Positions 1 to 12,049 of a DNA stretch of 64,000 nt are shown piece by piece. A model generated the notes under the pieces. That model had not been told where the DNA came from and did no database searches. It saw nothing but the letters and a program-made list of their open reading frames with translations. Position numbers and translations under genes: made by a program. The stretch's first letter is position 1, and the number at the start of each line of letters is the position of its first letter. The stretch covers positions 9,470,157 to 9,534,156 of the forward strand of contig OU015566.1 of the NCBI GenBank assembly GCA_907165135.1, read 5' to 3'. Source of the DNA: Oikopleura dioica (Eukaryota > Chordata > Appendicularia > Copelata > Oikopleuridae).

Positions 1-730
1 TTTGGCCGAAAAAATTTTGGAGCGGAGTGGAGAGATGAGTGGATAGCCCAAAAAATTTTTTGAGCGGAGTGGAGCGGTGAGTGGATCCCCAAAAAAAATG
101 GTTGAGCGAGTGGAGTGGATGAGCGGAGTGGATTTTGAGCGGATTTTTAGGGAATTTTGAGCGATTAAAAAAAATTTTTTTGCCATTTCATACACCCTAC
201 AATACACTCAAAAAAGGGTCATGAGCAAGCCTTTCCTTTTCTGAAAAAGTATAGAGGTTGAAAAAGGTCGGGCCCCCACGAGCAGACAGAAACCGAAGTC
301 TTCTTTGCACGCCGTGAGCAAGCCTTTCATTTTTCGAAATAAAAAGGGTTTTAGAGGGGTCTGATCATCAAACTTTTATGAAGAAATTGGTCCTTAATTA
401 AAGGTTGATCCTGATATTATATCAGTGATTTATTCTCTTGATTATCCCCTGAGAGAATGTGATTCTTCATTTAAAAATAGACAAAACTCGGTCTCCAATC
501 AGAATACGAGAAAAGGGGCGCTAAAGACAAAAATCCACTCTATCCGCTCAAAATCCACTCCATCCACTCAAAATCCACTCCAAAGTAGATTTTACAGGTT
601 GGAGTGGAGTGGAGCGAATGAGTGGATACTAAAAATATAGGCTGAGCGAGTGGAGTGGAGTGGATCCACTCCGCTCACGCTCCACTCCACTCCGCTCAAA
701 ATCCACTCCATCGCTCAGCAAAATTGGAAC
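1..730. repeat. GAGTGGA/TCCACTC repeat, inverted arms
   Basis: Short units such as GAGCGGAGTGGA recur on the plus strand at about 1-145 and 600-665. Their reverse complement (TCCACTCCGCTC) recurs at about 535-590 and 665-720, so the block folds on itself. The left arm starts before the window, so the full element is not seen. No coding frame in it looks real. It is probably the end of a satellite-like or foldback transposable element. Confidence 0.6.
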
Positions 731-3700
731 CCTGCTTCAGGTTCTTCTTTGACTTCCTTTTTTACACTTTGCTCTGTCACCTCCATGTCTTCAGTTTCTA
801 TTTTCTCGGATCATAAATTGTTATAGACGGTTGAAACAGTATAAGCGAGTGTGCATTTACTTGTCCAAAAGTATTGGGTCGATTCACAGAGAGTGGCGAC
901 TCAGAAAGCGGGCCCCTGGCTTGGGCGCGTTTTCTTTTCTTTGTGAATCCACTAGACAAATCTCCCTATAGACTATCGAATCTTTTATGACTCCGCCGCG
1001 TCAGTCACTTATTAGCCCAAGATGTGATGTGAACACGGGTGCAGTAGGATAGATCAATTCAATTCCTAACTACTCTCTCACTATCGTATGAACAGTGACT
1101 ACGTAAGGTAATGCACACATCCCGAAAAGAGAGAGCCACCAGGCAAGGTCTACAGGGCCTCGGGTGGGTGAGAAGAGAGGAAGAGGCCTGATGATCCAAT
1201 ATTTATTCAGGGCAGACCCAGACCTTTGAATACATTCTCTGATGTACAGAGAAATACATTCTCTGAAATTCAAGAAGGCATCTCAAATGAATTTTCAATC
1301 ATTTTAACTTCTTTATGATCCCTTTTCCTAATGTTCCGTTGAATAAATCATTACCGGTATTGCTCGCTGGGGGACTCGGACTAGCGCTTGTTGTCGGACA
1401 TAAATCATCGAGCGCGCTCGGAGCCGATAATTTCACTTTTTCGGGCGATGATTTTGTTGGCGTCGCGCTCAGGTTTGATGTTCTCGGGCTGAAATAGAGT
1501 TTGAGACGAGTGAGTCAATCAGATGATCAGATCTCTCTCCAGTGTGTGAGTCTCATCGTCATCCTTTGGGCGGTTCAAATCCCCTGAGGGGCTCTCCTGA
1601 TGCGTCTGAGGGCTCAAGCCTCAGGTCAAGTTATTACCTTTCCGTAGCCTCAGGATACATTTCTTGTGAAGAGTTGACTGCTGCGCTTACTTTTTCTGGC
1701 ATTTTGAGTTCATCTAAAAATAAAATGGTTAAATAAAAATGAAAACTATTGAAAATCTCTTGGTTCGGAATAAAAGTCTGGTAAGTCTGGGAGCGCGTGA
1801 GCTCAAGCCACTGCCTCAGGGCAGGACAGAGCTGTCCTTGGGCAATAGTCAATGGACACTTGAACAAAGCATTGACTCGTTCTCTAAGAGACGCTACAAG
1901 AGAAGAGAGCAAAGCCCACAGTCCACAAATAGCCCTGTGAAAAGCGAGCCCTACCCTCCGGCGCGAACCGTCAAACAAAACTTACTTTTGCCCACTGGAT
2001 CTTACTCAGCAAGGCGATAATTTCAAACTTATTTCTCGGCTCTAATAAAAAGACAACTCCCGGGGGGATGTCTTTGACGATATCTGTCGACTACCTTGCT
2101 CTCTTATGCTTATTGTATTTTCTCCTGACGATAGTATAACCGACGCGCGAGGCTCGTTTCTATCGATTGCAAAAGAAGAAGAAAAAAAAACGGTTCTGCA
2201 GACCTTCTGTCTCGTGATCTGGTAAATATAATAAGTATTGAAAGCTCTCTCTTTCGATTTCTGTTGCTAATGATTCAACTTCCTCAAACCTCTCACTGGT
2301 ACATGCCCTTAGGTGATGAATCTGGAGAGAATAAAAACGGAAGCAGATAGAAAAAGACTCATCAGATCTTCTGACTAGTATGATTAATCTCAGAATAGGA
2401 GACAACTCACAATCGGATAATCAGATAATACAAGCCTTCTGAATCAAAAAGCAAGACCACGTCTGTCCGATAGACAAAAGATCTCTGTTCTCTACCTGAT
2501 AGAAAAAAAAATGAAAATTGAGACGATCAAAAAGTCACTTCAAAGTAATGCTCGGCTATTAGATGCCCGCTTGGCCCTGCTTCGGCGCAAAATCGATGGA
2601 GTTTTGAGGCTCTTGTATGTCTCTCTGTCCACATCTATTCTAAGGAAAGGAGAGCGTGTATCTTGCTCCCGAGTTCGAATCTGAAGCCTAAGGCGCGTGC
2701 CCGCTTCATCATTTGAAATCCAACATAGATAAACCCCTATTCTAAGGATATTCTGTAGCGTTTTACCTGGGTTAAGGATCTCTTATAACTTGCTTTGAAA
2801 ATTCAGTTTGATTTCAACTCCTTCTCGGGCGTTCAAAACAAGAGACAGAGAAGGAGAATTGATGGCGCTCACTTGAAAAGTCGCCTAAAGGCTAAAGATT
2901 TCGGATAGCGATGGTTGGTCCCGCTTCGAAACGGTGGCAGGAGGCCACAGACAAATAACAGTAGCCAAGACAAAAATCGATAGTGCAAGCGACAACCTTA
3001 ACTACCTTATCTATCGATTGGTCAGTTGGGGAGTATCATATGAAAAATGAAATGGTAGAAAATTCTGAGCACTTTCCGGTTTCACAAAATTTTCTGCAGT
3101 AGATAAAACTTTTATCCGGAAATAGTGAATATTAGACCTTTGGATGTTTTATCTTTGCATAGGCGTTCTATCGTGTTTACATGTATTTAACCAAGTCTGG
3201 TGTCTTTGGAAATTCAGAGGAAAAAATCATATATTTCTCAGAAAATTATCTGCACCAAAGGCTCAACATGCTGAACGAAAGAATCAATAACTTCGAGTGT
3301 GGTAAAAAAGTCGCTCTCCTGGAGAGCGGGCCACTTCATGAAGCACCAAATAGTCTTTGAGAATCGATCCGCTCGGTAGTTTGAATAACATGAATGCCCA
3401 GGCCTGTAAAATAAGAGAGTAGAGTCCTACTCATAGGAACTGCCTTGGCAAACATGATCTGCCATTAACCCAATTAACCCTTCCTTATCCGCCATAATTG
3501 GCCGACTGAGTGAAAGACCATTGAGTTTCATCGTTTGAATTGACAGTTTGACAAACGAAATTTGTTTACAAAAGAGCGTGCCTTATGGCGGCCCCTAAGA
3601 AATCATCCACTGGGCTTCATTGAGATTCTGTTTGACTCCTCTCAACGCATGAATAGGCACAGCAAGAGTGCCAGGGGCCGGGACCTGTCCGAATTATGAA

Positions 3701-6190
3701 AAATTTAAAAGGCAACGAAATTTTCTCCTTCTTATAACTTGTTGGCACCGTTTTCAATAGCTCTTTTTCAAGAGACGAGGAAAGAAACTGCATCGGAGAA
3801 TTGTACTTTTCTATTGAACATTTATTTACCTCGTTATCTCCGCCGAAAGGTTTAAAACTGATAGTTGCACTGTAGACACTGAACTGTAGTTATAATATCG
3901 CGAGTTTGACGACTTTTTTAGCGTGCGTATGCGTGGATCTCTTTTTTTCTTTCTCTCGCTCTCTGTCGGTTTTCTGCGCAAAGATAATATCTTCCCAATT
4001 TTTATTCGGGTGCCCTATTGTTGTCGGGGCGCTTCTGTGGAAGGTGATTTTTGTCAGTTTGTTCGGGTTTCAAACGAGCAGAAAAACTGGGACACAGAGG
4101 AGGGCGCGCAACAAACAAAAAAATAATAACGCGCAAAAAGATCTCAAGAGGGATTGTGGCGAATGGGCCCCCTTCGTCAGTCAGGTGGTGCGATTTTATG
4201 CTCAAGAGAACGCCTCTCTCTTGGAGGCCTCACTCACTGGATCGTGATGGCCCTGTGACAGGTGGCCGCGGACGAAGGCCGCCCGAGGGGTCTCAACAGA
4301 ACTAACTTATCCATCTCTCACTTCACCTAACCACTGCCGAGCTCTCAAGAATCACGATCGAACTATTTTTGAACTGACTAGGTCCACTGGAATCCTTACT
4401 TTATGATGAAGTTAGACCAAAACGCACTACTTAGTCTCCATGCTGATTTTTTTAAGGAACTTCCGTCTTAACTTATTTACTGTTATCTGAGTGGAATTCT
4501 GACCTTATCGTTTCTTTCAAAACCAACACATGATTTTAATAAGATTGAAAACTAACTAAAGGTATCAAAGTTCTTCTTGTTCTAAGATCTTACAGAAAGA
4601 CATTGAGTCATTATTGAAACGAAAAATGTGTCTGTAAATGGTTCTTGATTCAGTCAAGTTCCGAAAATTTTCTTTATCAAAAAAATTTACGGTTGGTGAT
4701 TTTCAAGTACAAGGAAAATGTCGATTCTTATCAGCTTCTCAGAGGGTCCGAGGAGGAAAACATAAACAGCTGCGGCTGTGTTGAAGGCGTGGAATCAAAA
4801 TATCAGCGTTTAGTCAACCGTGACTAGGGTTTTCTTGAGCCTCTAGAATTTTAAGACGACTTCTCTTGTGCTCATTATCTCATATTTTTGCAAATGGAAA
4901 TGTTTTAAAGCTGGCCGTATCTCTCTTCTCTTGCTGTGGTCTCTTACCTGATGGTTTTTGTGGTGCGAAAAAAATAAATTCTAGCGTGGCTGAAAAAGAA
5001 GCTGCGGAATGAAAGGGTTGTGTATAGTGTAAGCGGTATGCCGTTCGATTTGCGGAGCTTGACTTTGAGTCAGGGAGTAGTATGAGAATCAGGTAGTATG
5101 AGGATTGATAGAAGGTCTGATAGGAGCTGGTGGTGGTGGTGCCTCGGCTCTGCTACTACACCAGAGAGAGTTATTCAAGCGTCACTGGCATTTGAGACGT
5201 CGGGCAGGTCCATGTCATCGGATGAGTGAGCAGAAAGTGCATCAAGAAGGCGCCGCGGGGCACGAAAGCAGCAGTAAAAAGCACCAGATATCAAGAGAAG
5301 GCACCACCAAGGCAACTCGCCACCACCACCACTATCCCGATTTAGACTCAACCGTCCTTCTATCGCAGCACAGTGAATTGTCAACTGTCACGTCTCAACG
5401 CCAAGCCAGTCAAAGCGCGTGGTATTGATCTTCTTATTCATTTCATGATTTCCGGAATCATCGGTAGTAATGCCAGATGCGTATTCGTAAAGAAAATATT
5501 TCTTAAGAGTATCATCGGTGACCTCAGTTGACTTTTTTAAACTGAGTTATATTAACTTTACAGCTGATTTTGATTGAATTTGATCATAAAATGGCGTATC
5601 AGGATCATATTTTTATCAAATAATCGTAACAAATATAATAAGAAAATTGCTAGAAAGACAAGCTTAACTGCCGAACTTTTGAACCAATAATTTTCGTCAA
5701 TAAAGATTTAATAAATAAGTCGGGAATTAGAATAGGCAGCAGCTACTTTCTTCGTTGATATCAGTATTGTTTTGAAACGATGACGACTGAATATCATGAG
5801 GTTCATCCGTGCGATGCTGACAAAAATCCTAAAAAGTGAATGTATTGATTTTAGTTACGCTAGAATAAATCAGAAAATAATTTACTTCCAGCGCGTTACG
5901 CCATAAAGAAGTAAGATAGTTTGACCTATGTAGGTTCATATATAAATCTATATCTGAAGAGCAGTTAATATAGGAATATACAGGTCATTGTTCCCGCAGA
6001 ATCTTCCACGCTCTTCTTTTATGATTCGACTATTATTCAACAAACCCCTGGAACCCCGCATCGATGTCGATATTAATGTTTCCCCCCTTAAAAACATATA
6101 CGCGTAAATATGTCATCGTAACATAACAATATGGAAGGAATATTCTTTTACAGGCTTTTTACGAGGTAGTGATGCAACACCCCATAATTC
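731..6190. other. Long gene-poor stretch
   Basis: I find no convincing gene here. Open frames at 1739-2020, 3906-4247, 4051-4305 and 5105-5428 overlap one another in several frames, mostly begin without a good ATG context and lack recognisable domains. A tRNA B-box-like GGTTCAAATCC occurs near 1576 and GTTCGAATC near 2670, but neither sits in a cloverleaf I can fold. Homopolymer runs and AT-rich tracts dominate. The stretch may hold decayed repeats or distal regulatory DNA of the gene at 6254. Confidence 0.4.
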
Positions 6191-6193
6191 TCT

Positions 6194-6202
6194 GTATAAA
6201 AC
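6194..6202 (+). promoter_or_regulatory. TATA box of the C2H2 gene
   Basis: GTATAAAAC lies about 55 bp before the ATG at 6254, a spacing that fits a TATA-driven start site near 6225. Confidence 0.45.
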
Positions 6203-6253
6203 TAACCTCGTTTCTCGTCTTCCGCATACACACGGATCTCTTCGACAACCAAA

Positions 6254-6487
6254 ATGTTTCCAATCTCTCAACCCAACACTTCTCGACCTCTCCGATGCGT
6301 TTTCTGCTTCAGACGCTTCAAGTACGACCAATCTCTTCAAACTCATCTACTTGCCGACCATTCATCCACGATTTCTGCCCTCAACCATCTCCGGAACTAC
6401 AGTAAGGCCACGGCAACAGACGAGTCCTGCAATCTTGCGCCAAGAAGAGTTTCAGTGATCAAGAAGCTCGAAAATTACCTGCCATGA
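6254..6487 (+). CDS. Small single C2H2 zinc-finger protein (77 aa)
   Basis: This is a single-exon gene starting at an ATG with a good context (CCAAAATG). Residues 15-37 form one complete classical zinc finger. The pattern is C-x2-C-x3-F-x5-L-x2-H-x4-H, with every conserved position present, including the Phe and Leu of the hydrophobic core. The remaining 40 residues are basic and polar with no second finger. A lone finger in so short a protein suggests a cofactor, an RNA/DNA-binding helper or a piece of a larger family, but the partner cannot be told from sequence. An AATAAA lies at about 6514. The gene is convergent with eL41 at 6660-6781. Confidence in the finger is high; that the ORF is a stand-alone gene is moderate. 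Confidence 0.6.
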   Translation: MFPISQPNTSRPLRCVFCFRRFKYDQSLQTHLLADHSSTISALNHLRNYSKATATDESCNLAPRRVSVIKKLENYLP

Positions 6488-6659
6488 ATCTCTCTGACTG
6501 CCTGATTGAACAACATGCTATTAGCGAAATAAAACCTCAATTTTACAAAAATCCAATGTAGTCATCAACAACTATATTTATTCCATCAAGCGTCGGCAGT
6601 GAAAGATACAAGGCTTCCACCGTTTGGAGAAATACGGTCATCGGCAAGGTGGACCAAGT

Positions 6660-6781
6660 TTACTTGGATCGAGCTCGCATCTGAAAAGTAGAGATTAAGA
6701 AAATCAAGAGTTCAATTTTCAAACCTTTCTTCGCTTTCGCTTGAGCCTTCGTACACGCTTCTTACGCCACTTTGCACGCAT
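6660..6781 (-). CDS. RPL41: Ribosomal protein eL41 (25 aa, two exons)
   Basis: The coding parts are complement(6725-6781) and complement(6660-6680), separated by a 44-bp GT-AG intron. They encode a 25-residue, extremely basic peptide: MRAKWRKKRVRRLKRKRRK then MRARSK. This is the eL41 protein of the large ribosomal subunit, almost residue for residue identical to the human protein as I recall it. The start ATG follows a likely 5' UTR intron: an acceptor at about 6801 pairs with a donor GTACGT near 6874. A pyrimidine-rich CTTTCCC stretch just before that donor may belong to a TOP-type mRNA start. The gene is far too short for ordinary gene finders and is easily missed. Confidence 0.93.
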
Positions 6782-6874
6782 TTTTCACCGACTTCTCAGT
6801 CTGAAAGAAGAAAAGTTGATAAATTTCTAACTTATTTAAAAAAAACCTAATTCATAAGAATAAGAGTGACGTAC

Positions 6875-7320
6875 GGGAAAGACGTTGACGACAGAATATA
6901 TCATGGTGGTGTGGAAGGAACATTTTATTGGGAGGCATATTTTTGGGAATAATTAACAACTCTTTTCGTCTTCTCAGATTATTAAGTAATTTTCTGTATT
7001 CAATTTGGAGAGGATTCATTTTTTTCTTTTCAAATTATAATTCGAATTGGAAAGTGCGCGCTTTGAGCCAATCAGAGGCCGCCATCCGCCTGATTTTCTC
7101 TTTCACACTGACTCAGACATAAAAGAATTACGTAATCAACTATGATGATATAACTATGAGTAATCACTAGAGAAATGGTGCAAGAAAGTTCTACTGTTCT
7201 CTGATAAGACCCTCTGGTCATACGACTTTTTCTAGTCTAAAATTTGTGAATTGAAGCACCCCAGTTTGAAAGTTAAAAATTCTAGAGATCGTTAAACGAA
7301 AAAAAGAAGGAATAAGCGAA
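6875..7320. other. Intergenic region between divergent RPL41 and HMGCR
   Basis: About 440 bp hold the promoters of two divergent genes. A GCCAATCAG motif (CCAAT box core) lies at about 7054-7080. I see no other gene. Confidence 0.4.
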
Positions 7321-10300
7321 ATGGGAATGCTGCGGAGTATTCCCGAAAGATGTGCCAAGTATCCATATGAAGTTCTCGTCTTCTACCTCGTCATTCTCGT
7401 AAGTCATCAAATCCGATATAAGTAGCTCTGACGATTTCGATTCAGATCGGATTACTATCTCTTCCTCACTCAAAAGAAGCCCTCTTCCAACTTTCCTTCG
7501 ACGAATCTGAGTTCCATTCCTTGATCATTGTCGCCAGATGTCTCGCCATTCTCCACACTTCTTATCAAATCAAGAAACTGCGCCTTTTTCATTCATTTTG
7601 GCTCGCCGCCGCGATGGCAATTTTCTCCCTCGTCATTTTCTCCAGTTTCGTCTTGCTCAGCAGCATGGTCGCTTCCTTCTTTCCCGACTCCAAAGTCCTC
7701 TCCTGGTCCACTTTGATCCCTCTCTGCGTTCTCGTTACAGAAATGGACTTTCCACACGCCCTTCTTTTGACTTCTTCCGAATCCGTGGCGAACAAGGAGA
7801 CGATTCCACAGTCTATCGCCAGCGCCACTTCACGCCTTGGATTAAAAGCAAGTTCTACCTCTTTGCTGGACATTTTCTGCCTTGGAAGCGTCATTTTATA
7901 CAACAGATATGATCTTTCCTCCAGCGGGATGAATTTCGCCCTCGCTGTCAGCATCATCTGCGTCTTACTCCAAAATTTGATCTTCTTCACGCTCGTTCCT
8001 TCGTTGACGAGCTTGATTCTCTACTGGTTCCCTAGAGCTCCTCTCAAAGCGTTAACAGACGATGGCCACATTTGTCTGCTCACTCAGCGAGCTCTCAGTT
8101 CCCTCAAATTCGGCTCCGGCTTTGAAGTATCCATCCTCGTCACTTCCACCTTCGTCCTCGCGCAATCCAAGAAGGTCTTTGGCCTCGTTCTCCGCCAATT
8201 CTGCCCATTTTACCTGCTCGACTTTCTGCGGCGAAATGTGTCGCCATTTTGGCCCAGCCGTATTTCGTTCTCCGAGACTGGCATTTGGACCTTCCTTTCC
8301 GTCTCGAGTAAGTGTTTTTCAATATGACTCACTGGGATACACTCACTAAAGTTGAGCATCATTTTCGTGATCTTAACAAGTAGTTTATTTTTTCTATAAA
8401 GAACGTTTTCTGATAAGACCCAAAATATCCGACTTATTATAGATGAGAAGTAAGAAGAATCAAAGAGAAAAATTACCAAATAATAAATATTTTTTAGTTT
8501 TCCGATACTTGATCCTGGACAATGTCCGACGATCCCGAGCTCGTCATCTTTCTTCTTCCGACAAGCCGCTGAAGAACTCCTCCGCCCGAGTTCGCCGCCA
8601 GAGCGATTCTTTCTACGATTTTGATTCGAACGAAGAAATCAGAGATTTAGAAGAAATGAAGCAGCTTCTTTCGGAGAAAAAGTGCGATCTGATGAATAAT
8701 TCTGAGATTTTATTCCTTCTCAAGCTCGGTTTAATCCGGCCCTATGCTTTGGAAAAGATTCTGCAAGATGCAACGCGAGGTGTCGTTATTCGTCGAAGGT
8801 TCTTGGGCGAAGAGAAGTTCAGGTCGTTGCCATATCAGAATTACGACTTCGAAATTGCGGCGAAAGCGTGCTGTGAGAATATTGTCGGATACGTGCCCAT
8901 TCCGCTGGGAGTTGTTGGTCCAATTTTGGTCGATGGACGAGAATGCAGTCCGCTTTTGGCAACGACAGAGGGCGCCTTGCTTGCGTCCGTGAATAGAGGA
9001 TGTAAAGTTATCAAGATCTCTGGCGGCGCAAAAACGTCAATCTTTAGGTTAGTATTTTTGTCCTACTCCTCTTTTTATGTTTCTCAAAAGGGATGAGATG
9101 TCCCGAGCTCCGTGTGTATCCTTCCCTTCCACTGCAGCCGCCCTGGATTGCTTCCAATGGCTCGAGGACCCATATAATTTCACGATTATCAAAGACGCCT
9201 TCGAAACGACAACTCGTTTTGGGAAATTGCTGAAAGTAACGCCCTATCCGGCGGGTCGCCTCCTTTTCCTTAGATTTTCAGCGTCTACTGGAGATGCTAT
9301 GGGAATGAATATGGTATCTAAAGGTAGATACAGAGCAGTTATCAACAGTTGAAAAAGTTTTCAGGAACTAACAAAGCGGTGGATACGTTACTTGGACTTT
9401 TCCCAAGCGCAAAACTGGAGTCGATTTCGGGAAATGCGTGTACCGATCAGGGTTCGGTAATTTGAGCTCACGCTAAAACTCAAGGAAACAAAGCTTGAGA
9501 CTCACGTTTTTAAATTTGAGTTTTGAGAACTCAGAGATGAGAGCTCACGTGAGAAATCAATTCTGGCGATCCATGAGCCAATCAAGGAAGCGCTCGCTTA
9601 ATTTGAGTTTTGAAAACTCAAAACTCTCAAATATCCCAAAAACTCAAAACTCCCAAAACTCTCAAATCTTCTCAAAATGATTTCTCAAGTCACTTTGAGT
9701 TCTCAATTTGAGGAAATTTGAGCGTCTAGCCAAAATGAGTTTTAGCTTGAGCTCAAATTACCGAACCCTGGTACCGATAAAAAACCATCAGGTAAACCGC
9801 GAATTTAACCATCCACTTGGCCTCTGAGTCAATGAAAGAAAATAAATTGTCAAGTCAAGACTTACAAGTCTTCTTCAAATATATACAATTTTTTCAGCGA
9901 TGAACTGGATCAACGGCCGTGGAAAAACGATAATCGCGGAAGTTTCGATTCCAGAAAAAGTCTTAGTTGCTAATTTCAAGTGTACAGCGAAGCAGCTGGC
10001 TGACCTGAACGTCAGAAAGAACCTGATAGGGTCAAACGTTGCGGGTTCCATCGGCGGATTCAACGCGCACGCAGCCAACATTGTGGCGGCTTGCTTCATC
10101 GCATCTGGCCAAGATGCCGCACAAGTTGTTGAGGGATCGCAGACGATGACGTTATTCGAAGAACGGGTCATTGATTCAGGGAATGGGTTGATTTCACTTG
10201 AATAATAGTTTCAATAGTCAGTTAGAAAGTAGAAAGTAGAATTATTTCAATTATATTTTCTTTTAATTTGATTATTGTTTGTTTCATTTAATAAGTTTCT

Positions 10301-10584
10301 TCATAAAATTATTCGTTTGATAATGAAAATCAACCTCTCGATAAGAAACCTATCTCCACGCATCTGTAACGATGCCATCACTAGAAGTAGCGGCGATGGG
10401 CGGTGGAACCAACCTTGAACCCCAGAAATCCATCCTGTCATCAATGATTGGATCAGACTGCGTAGAGCCAGGAGACAAATCGAGACGGTTGGCAAGTGTG
10501 ATTGCTTCGACAGTTCTCGCTGGAGAGCTGAGTTTGATGAGCTCGCTAGTGAAAGGACAAGTTCGCGATTTTTTTGTTATTTAG
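7321..10584 (+). CDS. HMGCR: HMG-CoA reductase, interrupted by a transposon
   Basis: Membrane enzyme of the ER that reduces HMG-CoA to mevalonate with NADPH. Exons read 7321-7398, 7446-8307, 8498-9047, 9091-9323, 9365-9456 with 9746-9791, 9898-10185 and 10346-10584, about 795 aa against 888 in human. The first two exons carry the multi-span sterol-sensing region (ARCLAILHTSYQ, FSSFVLLSS). The catalytic half has TTEGALLASVNRG (catalytic Glu), STGDAMGMNM (NADPH binding), DKKPSAMNWI (catalytic Lys), GQDAAQ (catalytic Asp) and MGGGTNL. A 323-bp hAT-like element (9448-9770) lies between CTD and KKPSA. GT at 9457 and AG at 9745 would splice in frame and add 14 residues. The last intron (10186-10345) needs a GG-AG or similar junction. 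The usual C-terminal catalytic His segment (SHMxHN) is not found, so the gene may be damaged or its last exon missed. Confidence 0.85.
9440..9778. mobile_element. hAT-like MITE (323 bp) with 8-bp target duplication GTACCGAT
   Basis: The element is 9448-9770. It begins CAGGGTTCGGTAATTTGAGC and ends with the inverted copy of the same 23 bp. GTACCGAT is repeated exactly at 9440-9447 and 9771-9778. CAGGG ends and an 8-bp duplication are hallmarks of hAT-superfamily non-autonomous elements. Its interior is rich in TTTGAGTTTTGAGAACTC-like palindromic pieces. It sits inside the HMGCR exon that encodes the catalytic-lysine motif. Confidence 0.9.
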
Positions 10585-11537
10585 GAATCGGTGGATTTAA
10601 GGGACCCTCCCATTAGATACGCGAGGAAACGTGGGCTTAGGCCAAGAGCGGGAACCGATTTCAGATTTCAGATAAAAATATGCAAACTTTGCTGTCCTTT
10701 GAAAAAAGTTTACCGGCGCAGAATTGAACGCTTGTGTTTACATGACCACCGTCAAGTTAACTAGACAGTACTTATTTTGTTTTTACGTGGGGAAGTAATT
10801 TTCTTATCAAATTTGTCATCAATGATAGGTTGGATATCGTCGACCATGAATTTCAGATGATCTCCAAGCTAGGCTTACTTAGTTAGCTACGCATAAAGTG
10901 AATCAAAATCGACTATTATCGACAAGAGTGTATTGCAACGTCTCGGTTTTTAGTTTTGTAGACTCAAAGAGCATGCGGCATGCCTAATGATGGTCTTAGT
11001 ACCGAAACGTTACAGTAAACTCTTGTCTACAATTATCTCCAGTGTCATTTAACGATTAATTCAAATAGTAGACAATCAATGCTAGTATTTAAGTAAAAAT
11101 TAACATACAATTCTTGAACTTCAAAAAAGGCGATTTAGTCGAAAGCCATATGAAACTGAACCGAGTCCAAAAAGCAGCTCCTGTTGCCAAAGAAGAACAT
11201 AAAATTCTGTGAGCGATTCTTTATTGATACTAGACTATTACTATCTATGTACTACTTTGTGTGATGCACTTTTATATTCTATCCAGTTTGCAATTAGCTT
11301 TTTCAAATTTTTCTTACTACTATTCATCCTACATAACCAACTTTTGTGTTACTGTACCTGATCCTACTTCACAAAATATACAGAAAAGACTTCATTTTTA
11401 CTCCTGCCAATGATCGAGAATTTTAAATATTTTTTTTCTGTTTTATTAGGTTTTTGTCATGCTAGATTCATGAGAACTTACGTACAGCGGTGATTTTACA
11501 GAAAGGGGAACAAATTGAAATGGAGAGTAAAAGATTC
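10585..11537. other. Intergenic, no gene seen
   Basis: AT-rich sequence between HMGCR and a convergent gene. I looked for the missing HMGCR C-terminal exon (SHMxHN) here and did not find it. No RNA gene or repeat family recognised. Confidence 0.4.
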
Positions 11538-12049
11538 TTAACAACCTAGTCGGCTGGCGTAAAAAGCCTGGACTTTTCGTGCTCGTCGGATGATTTGACG
11601 GTAGGTTTTGCCTCGTCCCTGGCAGGCAAAGTTTCGGGCCCAGCTGGAGAGAGCAGAGTTGACCTGGCCATTGAGCTTGCAAGCGTTGTCTTCAGTGAAG
11701 ACTCGGGAATCCTCCAACTCAGCGGCTAATAATTAAAAATTAGTAAATGAAAGTTCTGATTTTCTTACTTTCTTCGAGGATGTTAGTAGACTTGCAATTC
11801 ACCCCTGTGAAGGAACTGGAAGCCAAATCGAAAAGTTTGGTCATTCGGGAATCGAATCGAGCAGCGAAGTTGCTACCATCGGCTGGAGTCAAGGATTTGA
11901 GGGTCTAAGAATATGTTAAAATTAGCTATAAAATATAGTTTGTTTACCTCGAAATGGCCCTTGATGAGTTCAAGTCGAGCCTCGGCGTTGTCAGCGTCGA
12001 GTTCTCGGGCAGCGGCGGCGGCAAAAACGGTGACAAAGGAGAGCTTCAT
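11538..12049 (-). CDS. Small secreted protein with four cysteines, unknown
   Basis: Three exons: complement(11948-12049), complement(11769-11904) and complement(11538-11725), with 43-bp GT-AG introns, encode 141 aa. Residues 1-14 (MKLSFVTVFAAAAA) form a signal peptide. The mature part has four Cys, enough for two disulphides, followed by a basic C-terminal stretch (TYRQIIRRARKVQAFYASRL). All exon junctions keep the frame (phases 0, 1). A TATTTAAG box lies at about 12140-12148, just upstream of a GC-rich patch. I do not recognise the family. Signal peptide and even Cys count make it an extracellular product, for example a lumenal, epidermal or egg-coat component, but this is inference. Confidence 0.75.

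Noticed and set aside
1560-2680. tRNA B-box-like motifs near 1576 and 2670
   Set aside because: No matching A box and no acceptor stem pairing at a plausible distance.
3906-4305. Overlapping open frames of 67-113 codons in both strands
   Set aside because: Three to four frames are open at once, starts are not good ATGs, and none shows a domain or codon bias.
5105-5428. 107-codon plus-strand frame with His-rich end and 69-codon minus-strand frame
   Set aside because: No ATG in good context, no splice-supported neighbours and only low-complexity composition; kept as non-coding.
9495-9680. 61-codon frame in the HMGCR element
   Set aside because: Arises from the LNLSFENS-coding palindromic repeats of the MITE; not a gene.
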